Positions 18,297 to 27,410 of a DNA stretch of 64,000 nucleotides are shown here, piece after piece; within the stretch, counting starts at the first letter, position 1, and each line of letters starts with the position of its first letter. The translations under genes and the position numbers were made by a program. Origin of the DNA: Burkholderiales bacterium. GTDB lineage: Bacteria; Pseudomonadota; Gammaproteobacteria; Burkholderiales; Burkholderiaceae_C. The notes beneath the pieces are model-generated. The model worked only from the letters and a program-made list of their open reading frames with translations, was not told the DNA's origin and ran no database searches. The DNA is taken from the NCBI GenBank assembly GCA_028868895.1, contig JAGWTP010000004.1:1-64000 (forward strand), written 5' to 3'.

Positions 18297-18584
18297 TCAC
18301 AGACCTTCGGTGGCCACCAGGTGCGACTTCGTCGTGCGCTGGCGCATCGCCCGCAGCGGCGCGTATTCGGGCGAATCCCACCAGGCCTTGAGTTGGGCCA
18401 TGTTGGCGAATTCCAGGATCACGCAGCGCTTGGGCGACCAGCTGCCCTCGAGCACCTCGGTGGCGCCGCCGCGAGCGATGTAGCGCCCGCCGTACGCGGT
18501 CACGGTGGCCGGCACCTGCTTGCGGTATTCCTCGTAGCCGACGGGGTCGATGACCTCGACGTCGGCGATCACATAGGCGGGCAT
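18297..18584 (-). CDS. DUF1330 family protein
   Basis: A 95-residue protein preceded by AAGGAG. It has the dimeric alpha/beta-barrel DUF1330 pattern: MPAYVIADVEV, YEEYRKQVPATVTAYGGRY, VLEGSWSPKRCVILEF and WWDSPEYAPLRAMR. Family members are small ferredoxin-like-fold proteins without an assigned reaction. The start and stop are well defined. It sits 40 bases upstream of the hemolysin-III gene and could be co-transcribed with it. Confidence 0.9.
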   Translation of the reverse strand: MPAYVIADVEVIDPVGYEEYRKQVPATVTAYGGRYIARGGATEVLEGSWSPKRCVILEFANMAQLKAWWDSPEYAPLRAMRQRTTKSHLVATEGL

Positions 18585-18745
18585 GGCGGCATCTCCTTGC
18601 AGGTGGGGGTCGAGCACCCGGCGCACGCGCCGAGTGTTGATTGTCGGTGATCGCAGCGTGCTGGCTGCGCGGCCGTAGTAACGGCAACTGAAGATGCTCG
18701 GCGATCGCTTCGCGTTTGCCGAACGGCGCGGCATGCCGCGCCGGA

Positions 18746-21700
18746 TCAAGTCTGCGGCGGGCACCGCTCGTCGACGCGGCGTGATTCCGGCGGGCGGGCG
18801 GACCGCCGCCTCGCGAGCCCGGAGATCACAGCCAGGCCGACGAACATGAATGCCCAGGTCGCCGGCTCGGGGACCGCCGCAGCACTGAACGTGGCGCTGC
18901 CATCGGGCGAGAAGCGCAAATCGGTGACGACGTAGGCGTCGGAGCGGGCAGTGAACTGGCTGGCCGTGAATATGTCGCTCCAGGTCTGGCCCGGTGCGAA
19001 CACGCTCGACAGTCCGGAGACGACCCCGGTGCGCAAATTGAGCGACTCCAGGAAGTTGTCGAGCACGAAGCCGCCGGATGCAGCAAACGCGGTTGGGTCG
19101 GTGCTGCCGAGGAAATTGAAGATGACCTGCAACCGGCTCAGATCGAAGGTCGCATCGTTGCCAAGAATGAGGTGGTCGACGTTGTACGCACCGCCGGCAC
19201 CCAACACATCCAGGATCAGCTTGCTGCCGGCCAGCGTGGTCAGGTCGCAATTGATGTTGATCCGGCCGGGCGAATTGCCAGGGCTGATCGTGCCGCCGAC
19301 GATCACGCCACCGGTCGCATTGATGACACCGCCGTCGCCGCTGAGCACCCCGAGCGCGCCGAGTTCGAACGTGGTCGTGTTGATGGTGCTGTTGTTCAGG
19401 ATGAGATGCCCCGCGCCACCCGGACCGTTCTGCGTCGCGCCGACACCGACATAGCCGGCGTTCACCACCGAGCCGGCGTTGAGCGACAACACGCCGGTCG
19501 AGCCGGGTTGGCCGGCGACGATCAGCGAGCCGTCGCCCAGGTTCAGCGAACTCGCGGTGAACGTGGCCGTGCCGTTGCCGTCGTGGCCCACCCGCACGGT
19601 CGCCAGGCCGGGTGCCGCGACCAGATTGATTCGTGAGTTGCTCACATCGAGCGTGCCGCTGCCCAGCGGGTAGACCGGTCCTCCGCCGACGTTCAGGCCG
19701 ACACCGGACGATCCCATGTTGGTGATCGTGACGACACTGCTGTTGTTGATCGACGCCGTTCCGGTGCCACCGCCATTGCCGATCGCCAGCGTGGCCCCGG
19801 ACAAGTTGCCCGTGGTCTGCTGGCCCGTCAGATTGACGAGCGCGTTGTCGACCAATAAGCGGCCCAGGCCACCGGCGGCGCGTCCGATGTCGAGAATCGT
19901 CGACGAGACGGCGCCCTGGTTCGAGACCGAAAGCGATCCGGTCCCGCTGCGGCCCACCGACATGAAGCCGGTGGCGCCGCTGGCGCGCAACTCGCTCCCG
20001 GCACCCGTGACGCTGGCGCTGCCGTTGCCACCGGCGACGCTGTCGCTGTCACCGCCGATGCCGATGATGCCGCCCATCACCTTGGCGCCGCCGCTGACCG
20101 CAAGATTGCCGATGCCGCCGGCGTTGCGCCCCACGAAGACCGCGCGCGTGTCGCCGACGTCGATCGTGCTCGCGCCGTCGAGCGTCAAGGTGCCTGTTCC
20201 ATAGCGGCCGACGGTCAGCGCGCCGCTGGCCACCGACCCGCTGAAGGTGATCGAAGACCCGCCAGCAAGCGACACGGTGCCGGTGCCACCGGCGACGAAC
20301 TGATCGCCGCCGATCGACAGGCCACCGCCCAGCGTGTTGTTCACGATCGTGAGGCCGGCGCCGTTCGTCATCGCGAGCACGCCGTTGCCGCCGACTCCAC
20401 GCCCGACGGTCATTCCGGCGCCGACGTTGCTGCCGTCGGTGCGATAGCCGCTCAACGCAATTTGCGCGTTGTCGAGATTCACCGTGCCGCTGGCACTCTC
20501 GCCGATCAGGAAGTTGGTGCTCGAGACCAGTGCGTGATCGAGCACGTTCAGCGTGCCGCTGCTGCCGACCCCGCGGCCGACGCCGATGAAGCTGTCGTAG
20601 CCACTGACGGCGATTTGCGAGCCGGCTCCGGTGACCGTGGCGGTGCCCGAGCCCGAGCCACTGCCGCGCCCGCCGATCTGCACGCTGGTCACGCGCCCGT
20701 AGGTCGGGTTGGACACCGCGTTGCCGGTCAGCAGGAGCTTGCCGCCGTTGCTGATCATCAATTGCCCGGGGACCGAGCCCGCGTTGTCGAAGCCCACCCC
20801 GACGAACGGATTGAAGTTGTCGGCAGCTCCCGCCGGTACCCCGAGCGAGGTGGAGACGATTTCGACCACCGAACCGGGCCCGGTGATCGTCAGCTTTCCG
20901 GACGAGCCGGCGTCGCGGCCGATGGCCATGCCCGGACTGCCATTGCCGGTACGAGAATCGCCGCCGCCGTCACTGATGAACAGATGACCGCCGTTGCTCA
21001 CCGTCACGGCACCGGTGCCGCCCCCTCGTCCGATGCTCGAGAAGGTCGCCCCGCCGCCGACGTCGGGTGTGAACACGCCGGTCAGGTTGAGCCGGGAACC
21101 CGCGCCGTCGATCAGCACGCTGCCGGTGGCACCGTCGCGCCCGACGTTCATGAACATCGCCGACGCGGTGGCGCCGGCCAGCACGCTGAACGTGCCTTGC
21201 CCCGTTGCGCCGGAACGGCCCACGCCGAGAAACGCGTTGTTTCCTGCCACCGAGACGCTGGAGCCCACGCCGGTCACGGTCAAGTCGCCGCGCCCGCCGT
21301 TCACACCGACGATCAACGCATCGTAGGAAGACGCACTGCCGCCGGTGCCGTCGACGACCAGCGAGCCACCGTTCTGCACGTTGATCGTGGCATGGCCGCC
21401 CACGCTCGAACCCGCCGCGAAATACGCCGCGGTGTTGTCGACCGTGTTGCGGGTCGCGATCCAGCGTGAACCCGCGCCGTCGATCACGACCGTGCCGAAG
21501 CCTCGCTCCGTGCCCGTTGCGCCCGCGTTGGTCGGTCCTTTGCCGACGACAACCGTCTGGGTCGCCAGGGTGCCGCCGTTCAGCACGTTCACATACGCGT
21601 TCGTGGTGCCGCCAGGGGTGCCGAAGGTGAAACCATCGTTCGCCTGCGTGAACACTGCGGTCTGCCCGACCCCGAACGAACGCAACAGCGAGACCCGCGA

Positions 21701-22219
21701 ACCGGCACCGGTCACGGTCAAGGTGCCGGTCGAACCCGCAGCGTTGCCGATGAAGCTGTAGCACCGCGCACCTGGCGCGGTGCAGGCCACCGCGTTCACG
21801 GTCGCGTCGACCACCGCGCCTGCCGAGACCGTCATCGAGCCCGTTCCCCAGTTGCCCACCTGGAGGCGATTGACGGTGGCACCCCCGAGCAGCGTGCTCG
21901 TGCCGGGCCCGCTGACGGTGACCGAGCCGTTGCCCGTGCCCGAGTCACCAATGCTCAGCGCATCGGCCTTCAGCAGCGCCCCCGCCATCGCCGCAAAGCT
22001 GCCCGCTGCGGGGTTGCCGATGCTCACCGTGTTGCCGGTGAAGTCGAGACTGGGCGCGCTGGGGTTGATCGGAAACAGATTGACCGGGTAGCTGGTGTTC
22101 GCGCCGCTCGACGAGAAGAACTGCGCGTGCGCCGGAGGCGTCGCGATCAGGGCCAACGTGGCCGCCAGGGCCAGCATCCGTGGTGCCCGGCGGGGCGACT
22201 TCGACTTGAAACGCTGCAT
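18746..22219 (-). CDS. Large repeat-rich PEP-CTERM extracellular protein (beta-helix, adhesin-like)
   Basis: A 1157-residue protein. The ATG at 22219 follows a GGGAG; an in-frame ATG at 22240 is less likely. A signal peptide (QRFKSKSPRRAPR, then a hydrophobic core ending PPAHA) leads into more than 20 degenerate repeats of the type VxGxGSxLxVGxxGxGxLxVxxGG, a parallel beta-helix pattern shared with autotransporter passengers. The C-terminus has a PEP-CTERM signal, VPEPATW at about 1116, a hydrophobic helix and RRR. PEP-CTERM proteins are cut by exosortase and linked to biofilm polysaccharide. No autotransporter barrel is present. The tail after RRR is about 18 residues longer than usual (ARPPESRRVDERCPPQT). 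Confidence 0.88.
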   Translation of the reverse strand: MQRFKSKSPRRAPRMLALAATLALIATPPAHAQFFSSSGANTSYPVNLFPINPSAPSLDFTGNTVSIGNPAAGSFAAMAGALLKADALSIGDSGTGNGSVTVSGPGTSTLLGGATVNRLQVGNWGTGSMTVSAGAVVDATVNAVACTAPGARCYSFIGNAAGSTGTLTVTGAGSRVSLLRSFGVGQTAVFTQANDGFTFGTPGGTTNAYVNVLNGGTLATQTVVVGKGPTNAGATGTERGFGTVVIDGAGSRWIATRNTVDNTAAYFAAGSSVGGHATINVQNGGSLVVDGTGGSASSYDALIVGVNGGRGDLTVTGVGSSVSVAGNNAFLGVGRSGATGQGTFSVLAGATASAMFMNVGRDGATGSVLIDGAGSRLNLTGVFTPDVGGGATFSSIGRGGGTGAVTVSNGGHLFISDGGGDSRTGNGSPGMAIGRDAGSSGKLTITGPGSVVEIVSTSLGVPAGAADNFNPFVGVGFDNAGSVPGQLMISNGGKLLLTGNAVSNPTYGRVTSVQIGGRGSGSGSGTATVTGAGSQIAVSGYDSFIGVGRGVGSSGTLNVLDHALVSSTNFLIGESASGTVNLDNAQIALSGYRTDGSNVGAGMTVGRGVGGNGVLAMTNGAGLTIVNNTLGGGLSIGGDQFVAGGTGTVSLAGGSSITFSGSVASGALTVGRYGTGTLTLDGASTIDVGDTRAVFVGRNAGGIGNLAVSGGAKVMGGIIGIGGDSDSVAGGNGSASVTGAGSELRASGATGFMSVGRSGTGSLSVSNQGAVSSTILDIGRAAGGLGRLLVDNALVNLTGQQTTGNLSGATLAIGNGGGTGTASINNSSVVTITNMGSSGVGLNVGGGPVYPLGSGTLDVSNSRINLVAAPGLATVRVGHDGNGTATFTASSLNLGDGSLIVAGQPGSTGVLSLNAGSVVNAGYVGVGATQNGPGGAGHLILNNSTINTTTFELGALGVLSGDGGVINATGGVIVGGTISPGNSPGRININCDLTTLAGSKLILDVLGAGGAYNVDHLILGNDATFDLSRLQVIFNFLGSTDPTAFAASGGFVLDNFLESLNLRTGVVSGLSSVFAPGQTWSDIFTASQFTARSDAYVVTDLRFSPDGSATFSAAAVPEPATWAFMFVGLAVISGLARRRSARPPESRRVDERCPPQT

Positions 22220-22318
22220 GTTCGGCTCCCTGGACTTCACAAACTCCCCGTTGCGCCGAATGTCACCGGCCCGATCCGAATTGGCTAGCCGCTCTCCCTA
22301 GGATGAAGGACTCGTCAA

Positions 22319-22335
22319 CCCCCCTGACTGGGGGG
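22319..22335. promoter_or_regulatory. C6/G6 palindrome upstream of the PEP-CTERM gene
   Basis: A perfect inverted repeat, CCCCCC and GGGGGG separated by TGACT. It lies about 100 bases upstream of the PEP-CTERM start and between the stop of the cyclase gene (22386) and that start. It may be an operator or a hairpin of the upstream transcript. No run of T follows on either strand, so a classical terminator is unlikely. Confidence 0.4.
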
Positions 22336-22385
22336 CGGTGATCACCACAAGGCTCAGGGACCGGCTGGGCCGCGCGCGCCGGCCC

Positions 22386-25300
22386 TCAGCGCCGCGCCAA
22401 TTGGCCTCGCGTCCGCGCCAGCAGCGCGAGTGCGGAATGCGCGGCCGGATCGTCGGCCGCCAGCCGTTCGCGCTGAATACCCACTGCGCGGGCCAGGAGC
22501 GGCTCGGCGGCGGCGTGGTCACCTTGCTCGATCAGTGCCCGCGCCAGGATGACCAGGTTCTCGGCCACGGTTGCGTGATCCGGGCCGAGTGCCTGCTGAT
22601 GAATGTCGAGTGCGCGCTGCGCGAGTCGCGCCGCATCCACCGCGTCGTCCTGGTCGAGGCGCAGTTTGGCCAGGCTGCTCAGGCTCCACGCCGTCCATTC
22701 GTGCTGCGGCCCGAGCGTTTTCTCCCACATCTGCAGGCTGCCGCGCGCCAGCGGCTCGGCCTCGGCATGGCGGCCTTGCCCCCGCAGTGCCTCCGCGAGG
22801 CTCCACATCGACAAGCCGGTGTCGGGGTGCTCGGCGGGCAGGGTGCGCTGCTGCGCCGTCAGCGCGCGGCGTATCAGCGGCTCGGCCGCCGCATGGTCGT
22901 TCTTCTTCGACAGCACGTCGCCCAGCGCGGTCAGCGCAAACCAGGTGTCCGGGTGATCGGGTCCGAGCAGGCGCTCGCGAATTTCGAGTACCCGACGGCT
23001 CAGGCGCTCGGCCTCGTCGTTGTGCCCAAGTTCGCCGACCACGCTCGCGAGCAGGTCGAGCGCGCTCACCGTCAGTGGATGCTCGTAGCCGAGCGCTCGC
23101 TCGCGGATCGCCAGCGCGCGCCGATACAAGGGCTCGGCCGCACGATGGTCTCCGCGCCCGACGAAATAGCCGCCCAGGACAGCGACCGTCCGGGCCGTGT
23201 CGGGGTGGTCCGGACCGAGGCTCTGCTCCTGGATCGCGATCGCGCGCCGCAGTGCCGGCTCGGCCTTGGCGGTGTCCCCCAGCTGCAGCAGGGCCCGCGC
23301 CTGATTGGTCAGCGCCTTCGCCGTTTGCGGATGATCGGGCCCGAACTGGATCTTGCACAGCCCGACCACGCCTTCGGCCAGCGGCCGCAACGTTTGTGCG
23401 GCGTACGCGTTGAGGTAGCTCGAGAACTGGGCGTCGAACCAGCTCACATAGCCCTGCGGGTCTGCCAGGCAGCGGTGGTAATGGGCCTCGACCAGCGCCC
23501 GGCACGTCGCGGGGGCCACGTCTTGCGGTGAGTTCGCCTCGGCGCGCACGCTCCAGTACGCGCCGATCTTCTGGTGCGCGATGTGTTTTGGTCCCCTGAG
23601 TACGCCGTCGTAGGTGACCTGATGCAGCAGGTTGTGCTGGAAGGCATATTCGCGCGCACCGTCGACGGCCGGCGCGTCGTGCTTGACGATCAGCTGTTTG
23701 CGCAGCAACGCGGCCAGGCTGTCCGGCGCGACGGGATCGATGGCGGCCAACGCCTGGTCGGAGAACACGTGGCCGATGACGGCGGCCTGCTGCAGAGCGG
23801 CTCTTTCATGGGCGGCCAAAGCGTCCAGACGCACCTGCAGGACGCCGGTCAGCGTCGCAGGGACGCGAACACCGATCAGCTTGTCGGTGCGCACGCGCCA
23901 CCCGTCGACGTCGGCGGCGATGACGCCGTCGTCGATCAGCATCTTGACCAGTTCTTCCATGTAGAACGGGTTGCCCTCCGCGGCCTGCGTGACCAGTTCC
24001 CGGATCGACGACGGCACCCGCGCAATGCGCTGGAGCAGCACCGCGGCAAGCTGCTCACTGTCGGCCTTGCCCAGCGGCGCCACATCAAGCCGAGTGTGGG
24101 CGGGTTCGTTGTCGACCCAGCCGATGCGTCGCTCCATCAGGTCGGGGCGCGTGAGAATCAACATCATCAGCGACGTGTCGAGGTTGCTCTTGAGCAGGTG
24201 GCGCACCAGGTCGAGCGACCCATCGTCGGCCCAGTGCAGATCATCGAACACCAGGACCACCGGCGCTCGGCTGGTCAGTGCGAGGCGACGCAGGAACTCC
24301 GCGGTGGCCTCGAAGGCCCGGTCGCGAATCTGGAGCGCATCGTTCAGGACGCGACCGACGTGCGGGCTGCTCGAAAAGTCCAGTCCGATCAAATGGCCGA
24401 GCCAGTGGGCGGGTGCTTCGCCTTCGTCGGGAAACAGCGGCGCGAGTCCGTCGACAAACTTGCTGCGCGCGCTGGCCGCGCTGTCGGCGTCGTTGATGTT
24501 CAGATGCCGCGTCATCAGATCGCGCAGCAAGTCATAGGGTTGCAACGCGCTGCGCGGATGCGCGCGGCCGACCAGTACGCTGCAGGCTGCGTGGTCCGTT
24601 TGCAGGGTGTTGCGGAACTCGCCGAGCAGCCGGCTCTTGCCCAGGCCCGCGTCGCCCACGACCGTGACCGCGTGCAGGGTATGTTCTTCCGACACGGCAC
24701 TGAAGGTCGCACGCAAGACGGCGAGTTGGGTATCGCGCCCGATCATTTGGCTGTCGACGCCTTCGATACCCCGCGCCGTCGACCGAAGGGACCGCGGCTT
24801 CGCTCGTTGCACGAGGTAGCTTCGAACCGGCGCATCGACGCCCTTGACGCTGATCGGCGGTTGTTCTGCGACGTCGAACGCTCCGCGCACCTGTCGGTAG
24901 GTGTCATGGCTGATGCGCAGGCCACCGGCGGGCGCCGACTGCTCCATGCGTGCCGCAACGTTGACCATCGCGCCGCGGATGCTGCCCTCGGCATCGACAC
25001 CGCCGCCCAGCAGCACGGTGCCGGTATTGATGCCGGCGCGCACGTTGAAGTCCGGTATGCCGTGCTCCAGCCGTGCGCGCGGCGCCTGGCGCGTGACCTC
25101 CTCGAGGATGCCCAGCGCTGCGAGGATGGCGCTTTCGGCGTCGTCCTCGTGCGATTCGTCGGCGCCGAAAGCCGCCAGCATGCCGTCGCCCGTGTACTGC
25201 AGGACCCGACCCCGGTTGGCCTGCACGATCGCCGTGAAGCGCTCGAGCGCGCCGTCCATCACCGCGTGGATGTCTTCGGGCTGGAGTCGCTGGCCCATCG

Positions 25301-25499
25301 CGGTGGAGCCGACCACATCGACGAACAACACCGACACCTGCTTGAGCTGTTGTTGCGCCGCCGACATCGCCGAACGTCGCGCGCCCAGTTCTCGCCGCAG
25401 CGGCGCCAGAGCCGAATCGACCACCGCGTCACCCAGCAGCGCGCGTTGCGCTTCGAGCGCGGCGATGGTCGCCTCAATTTGCTCCGGGGTGTCGTTCAT
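22386..25499 (-). CDS. Class III adenylate/guanylate cyclase - AAA ATPase - TPR signalling protein
   Basis: 1037 residues from the ATG at 25499 (an in-frame ATG at 25523 also exists). A short helical N-terminus leads to a class III nucleotide cyclase domain (about 45-215) with metal-site aspartates in SVLFVDVVGST and QYTGDGMLAAFG. An AAA/STAND-like ATPase follows (about 245-640), with Walker A VVGDAGLGKSR and Walker B VLVFDDLHWADD. About seven 42-residue TPRs of the kinesin-light-chain type (LGPDHPDT repeats) occupy about 690-1037. No membrane segment is seen. The protein probably couples ligand or partner binding at the TPRs to cyclic-nucleotide synthesis. Family members are often near-inactive cyclases, so activity is not certain. 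Confidence 0.88.
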   Translation of the reverse strand: MNDTPEQIEATIAALEAQRALLGDAVVDSALAPLRRELGARRSAMSAAQQQLKQVSVLFVDVVGSTAMGQRLQPEDIHAVMDGALERFTAIVQANRGRVLQYTGDGMLAAFGADESHEDDAESAILAALGILEEVTRQAPRARLEHGIPDFNVRAGINTGTVLLGGGVDAEGSIRGAMVNVAARMEQSAPAGGLRISHDTYRQVRGAFDVAEQPPISVKGVDAPVRSYLVQRAKPRSLRSTARGIEGVDSQMIGRDTQLAVLRATFSAVSEEHTLHAVTVVGDAGLGKSRLLGEFRNTLQTDHAACSVLVGRAHPRSALQPYDLLRDLMTRHLNINDADSAASARSKFVDGLAPLFPDEGEAPAHWLGHLIGLDFSSSPHVGRVLNDALQIRDRAFEATAEFLRRLALTSRAPVVLVFDDLHWADDGSLDLVRHLLKSNLDTSLMMLILTRPDLMERRIGWVDNEPAHTRLDVAPLGKADSEQLAAVLLQRIARVPSSIRELVTQAAEGNPFYMEELVKMLIDDGVIAADVDGWRVRTDKLIGVRVPATLTGVLQVRLDALAAHERAALQQAAVIGHVFSDQALAAIDPVAPDSLAALLRKQLIVKHDAPAVDGAREYAFQHNLLHQVTYDGVLRGPKHIAHQKIGAYWSVRAEANSPQDVAPATCRALVEAHYHRCLADPQGYVSWFDAQFSSYLNAYAAQTLRPLAEGVVGLCKIQFGPDHPQTAKALTNQARALLQLGDTAKAEPALRRAIAIQEQSLGPDHPDTARTVAVLGGYFVGRGDHRAAEPLYRRALAIRERALGYEHPLTVSALDLLASVVGELGHNDEAERLSRRVLEIRERLLGPDHPDTWFALTALGDVLSKKNDHAAAEPLIRRALTAQQRTLPAEHPDTGLSMWSLAEALRGQGRHAEAEPLARGSLQMWEKTLGPQHEWTAWSLSSLAKLRLDQDDAVDAARLAQRALDIHQQALGPDHATVAENLVILARALIEQGDHAAAEPLLARAVGIQRERLAADDPAAHSALALLARTRGQLARR

Positions 25500-25588
25500 G
25501 TGGGCAAGTCCGACGGTCCGCATCGGTCGGCCCGCGACCGCGTGCGCCAGTTTGGCACACGCGCAGCGTCAGGCGACCCCGCGTTTCG

Positions 25589-26371
25589 TCAGCGCCCGCC
25601 GGTCACGTCGATGACCGCGCCGGTCGTGTAGCTCGATTCGTCCGACAGCAACCACACGATCGCCTGCGCCACCTCTTCGGCGCTGCCGGCGCGCTGCATC
25701 GGCACCAGCGGCGCCATCTGCTGCGCGCGGTCGGGGGTGCCGCCGGAGGCGTGGATCTCGGTGTCGATGATGCCCGGGCGCACCGCGTTGACGCGGATGC
25801 CCTCGAGCGCGACCTCCTTCGCCAGGCCGAGCGTGAAGACGTCGATCGCGCCCTTGGCGGCCGCATAGTCGACGTACTGGCCCGGTGCGCCCAGCCGTGC
25901 CGCCGCCGACGACAGGTTGACGATCGCGCCGCCGCGCCCGCCATGGTTCGTCGACAGGCGCTTGACCGCCTCGCGCGCGCACACGAAGCTGCCGAACACA
26001 TTGATCGCGAACATGCGCTGCAGGCGCTGCACGCTCATCGCCTCGACGCGCGCCTGCACGTCGACGACCCCTGCGTTGTTGACGAGCGCGCCGAGCGGCG
26101 GCAGCTCGCGGTCGAGCGTGGCGAACATCGCCAGCACCTGGGCCTCGTCGGCGACGTCGGCCTGCAGCGCCAGCGCGGTGCCGCCGGCGGCGCGGATGCG
26201 CGCGACCATCGCCTGTGCCGCAGCCGCACCGTGAGCGTAGTTCACCGCCACCGCCCAGCCGCGCTGCGCGCACAGCCAGGCGGTGGCCGCGCCAATGCCA
26301 CGGCCACCGCCGGTGACGAGCACGGTGCGCTGCGGGTTCGTCGAAGGGGCGTTCACGGAGGCGGTGTTCAT
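25589..26371 (-). CDS. SDR family oxidoreductase
   Basis: A 260-residue classical short-chain dehydrogenase/reductase. The cofactor motif TGGGRGIG is at 20-27, NNAGV at about 98, the catalytic Ser in NLSSAAARLG, and YVDYAAAKG gives the YxxxK pair. The C-terminus ends SYTTGAVIDVTGGR, as is usual for FabG/glucose-1-dehydrogenase-like members. NADP(H) use is likely from the Arg in the glycine motif, but the substrate is unknown. The ATG at 26371 is used because upstream in-frame codons give no homologous extension. It stands between the cyclase and the FHA gene, with its own short spacer on each side. Confidence 0.9.
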   Translation of the reverse strand: MNTASVNAPSTNPQRTVLVTGGGRGIGAATAWLCAQRGWAVAVNYAHGAAAAQAMVARIRAAGGTALALQADVADEAQVLAMFATLDRELPPLGALVNNAGVVDVQARVEAMSVQRLQRMFAINVFGSFVCAREAVKRLSTNHGGRGGAIVNLSSAAARLGAPGQYVDYAAAKGAIDVFTLGLAKEVALEGIRVNAVRPGIIDTEIHASGGTPDRAQQMAPLVPMQRAGSAEEVAQAIVWLLSDESSYTTGAVIDVTGGR

Positions 26372-26393
26372 GGTGGATCGCTTTCGGTGGGAA

Positions 26394-27410
26394 TCAATCT
26401 GCGGCGCCGGCGTCGTCGCCATGACCGGGCTCGCGGGCCTGGCGGTCGAGCGTTGCCTTCAAAGGCGCCAGACCGTCGATGAAGGTGTCGACCGCGACCG
26501 GCCGCGCCAGCCGCAGCGCGGGCGGGAACAGGTGGCTCATGTACAGCTCGTCGCCGTAGCGGCCGCTGCGCTGGACGTTGAACCACAGCGTCAGGGCCAC
26601 GCCGAGCAGCGCACAGGTGACGGCGACCCAGCGCAGCCCGCGGGGATGGGCCGGCTCGACCGCGAGCAGATGAAAGTACAGCGCGGCGGCGGCGATCGCG
26701 ATGTCGCCGACGAACGCGAAATCGCTCAGCCACGGCCACGACAGCGCGAACGCCAGCAGTGCCGGCACGGCGCTGTTGGCCAGCAGCGCCAGGCTCGCGA
26801 GCACGAACACCCGCAGGTGCCAGCCGAAGCGCGCCTGGCGCGTGAAGGTCTTGCTCAGCAGCGCCCAGGCGCCGCACCAGACCGCGGCGCCGACGAGCGT
26901 CGTCAGCAGCATCGCGCCGGCGGCGCGCGCCAGGGCGTCGGGGTCGGTGTCGAGGTAGACCTTGAACAGCAGGCCGGCCACCAGCAGCAGTGCCGCGCCG
27001 ACGAACGGCCCGAGGCGGCGCGCGAACGAGGCGCTCGGCGCCAGCGCCAGTTCAGGCGCGAGCGTGTGGTCGGGCAGGCGAAGGCGCAGGCGGGTCTGGC
27101 CGACCGTCAGTGTGATCGGCTCGCCGCCGGCCGGCAGCGCGGTGGCGTCACCCGCGCGCAGCGTGGCGTCATCACCCGCGCGCAGCTTGCGCGCGCCGAG
27201 CCGCACGCCGTTGCGCGTCGCGCCGACCGTCAGAACCAGGCCGCGCTCGTCCGGCGCGATGCTCAGGTGCTCGGCAGCGACGTGCGGGTCGCTCAGCACC
27301 ACGTCGTTGTCGAGCGCGCGGCCCACCCGCAGCGGCCAGTGCGTCACCGCGACGGCCTGGCGCACCTGGCCGTCGCGGTCGAGGACCTCGAGCAGGCCTA
27401 GCGCGCCCAC
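26394..27410 (-). CDS. FHA-domain polytopic membrane protein
   Basis: 338 residues from a GTG at 27410 with a GGAAGG six bases upstream; this start lies inside the protease gene, a 13-base overlap. A forkhead-associated domain spans about 20-95, with GR at 30-31, Ser40, His48 and NG at 67-68 (phosphothreonine-binding pattern). A linker leads to about six hydrophobic segments from about residue 130 on. FHA domains bind phosphothreonine peptides. Coupling to the upstream secreted protease suggests a membrane-bound signalling partner. No kinase gene is visible nearby. Confidence 0.85.
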   Translation of the reverse strand: MGALGLLEVLDRDGQVRQAVAVTHWPLRVGRALDNDVVLSDPHVAAEHLSIAPDERGLVLTVGATRNGVRLGARKLRAGDDATLRAGDATALPAGGEPITLTVGQTRLRLRLPDHTLAPELALAPSASFARRLGPFVGAALLLVAGLLFKVYLDTDPDALARAAGAMLLTTLVGAAVWCGAWALLSKTFTRQARFGWHLRVFVLASLALLANSAVPALLAFALSWPWLSDFAFVGDIAIAAAALYFHLLAVEPAHPRGLRWVAVTCALLGVALTLWFNVQRSGRYGDELYMSHLFPPALRLARPVAVDTFIDGLAPLKATLDRQAREPGHGDDAGAAD

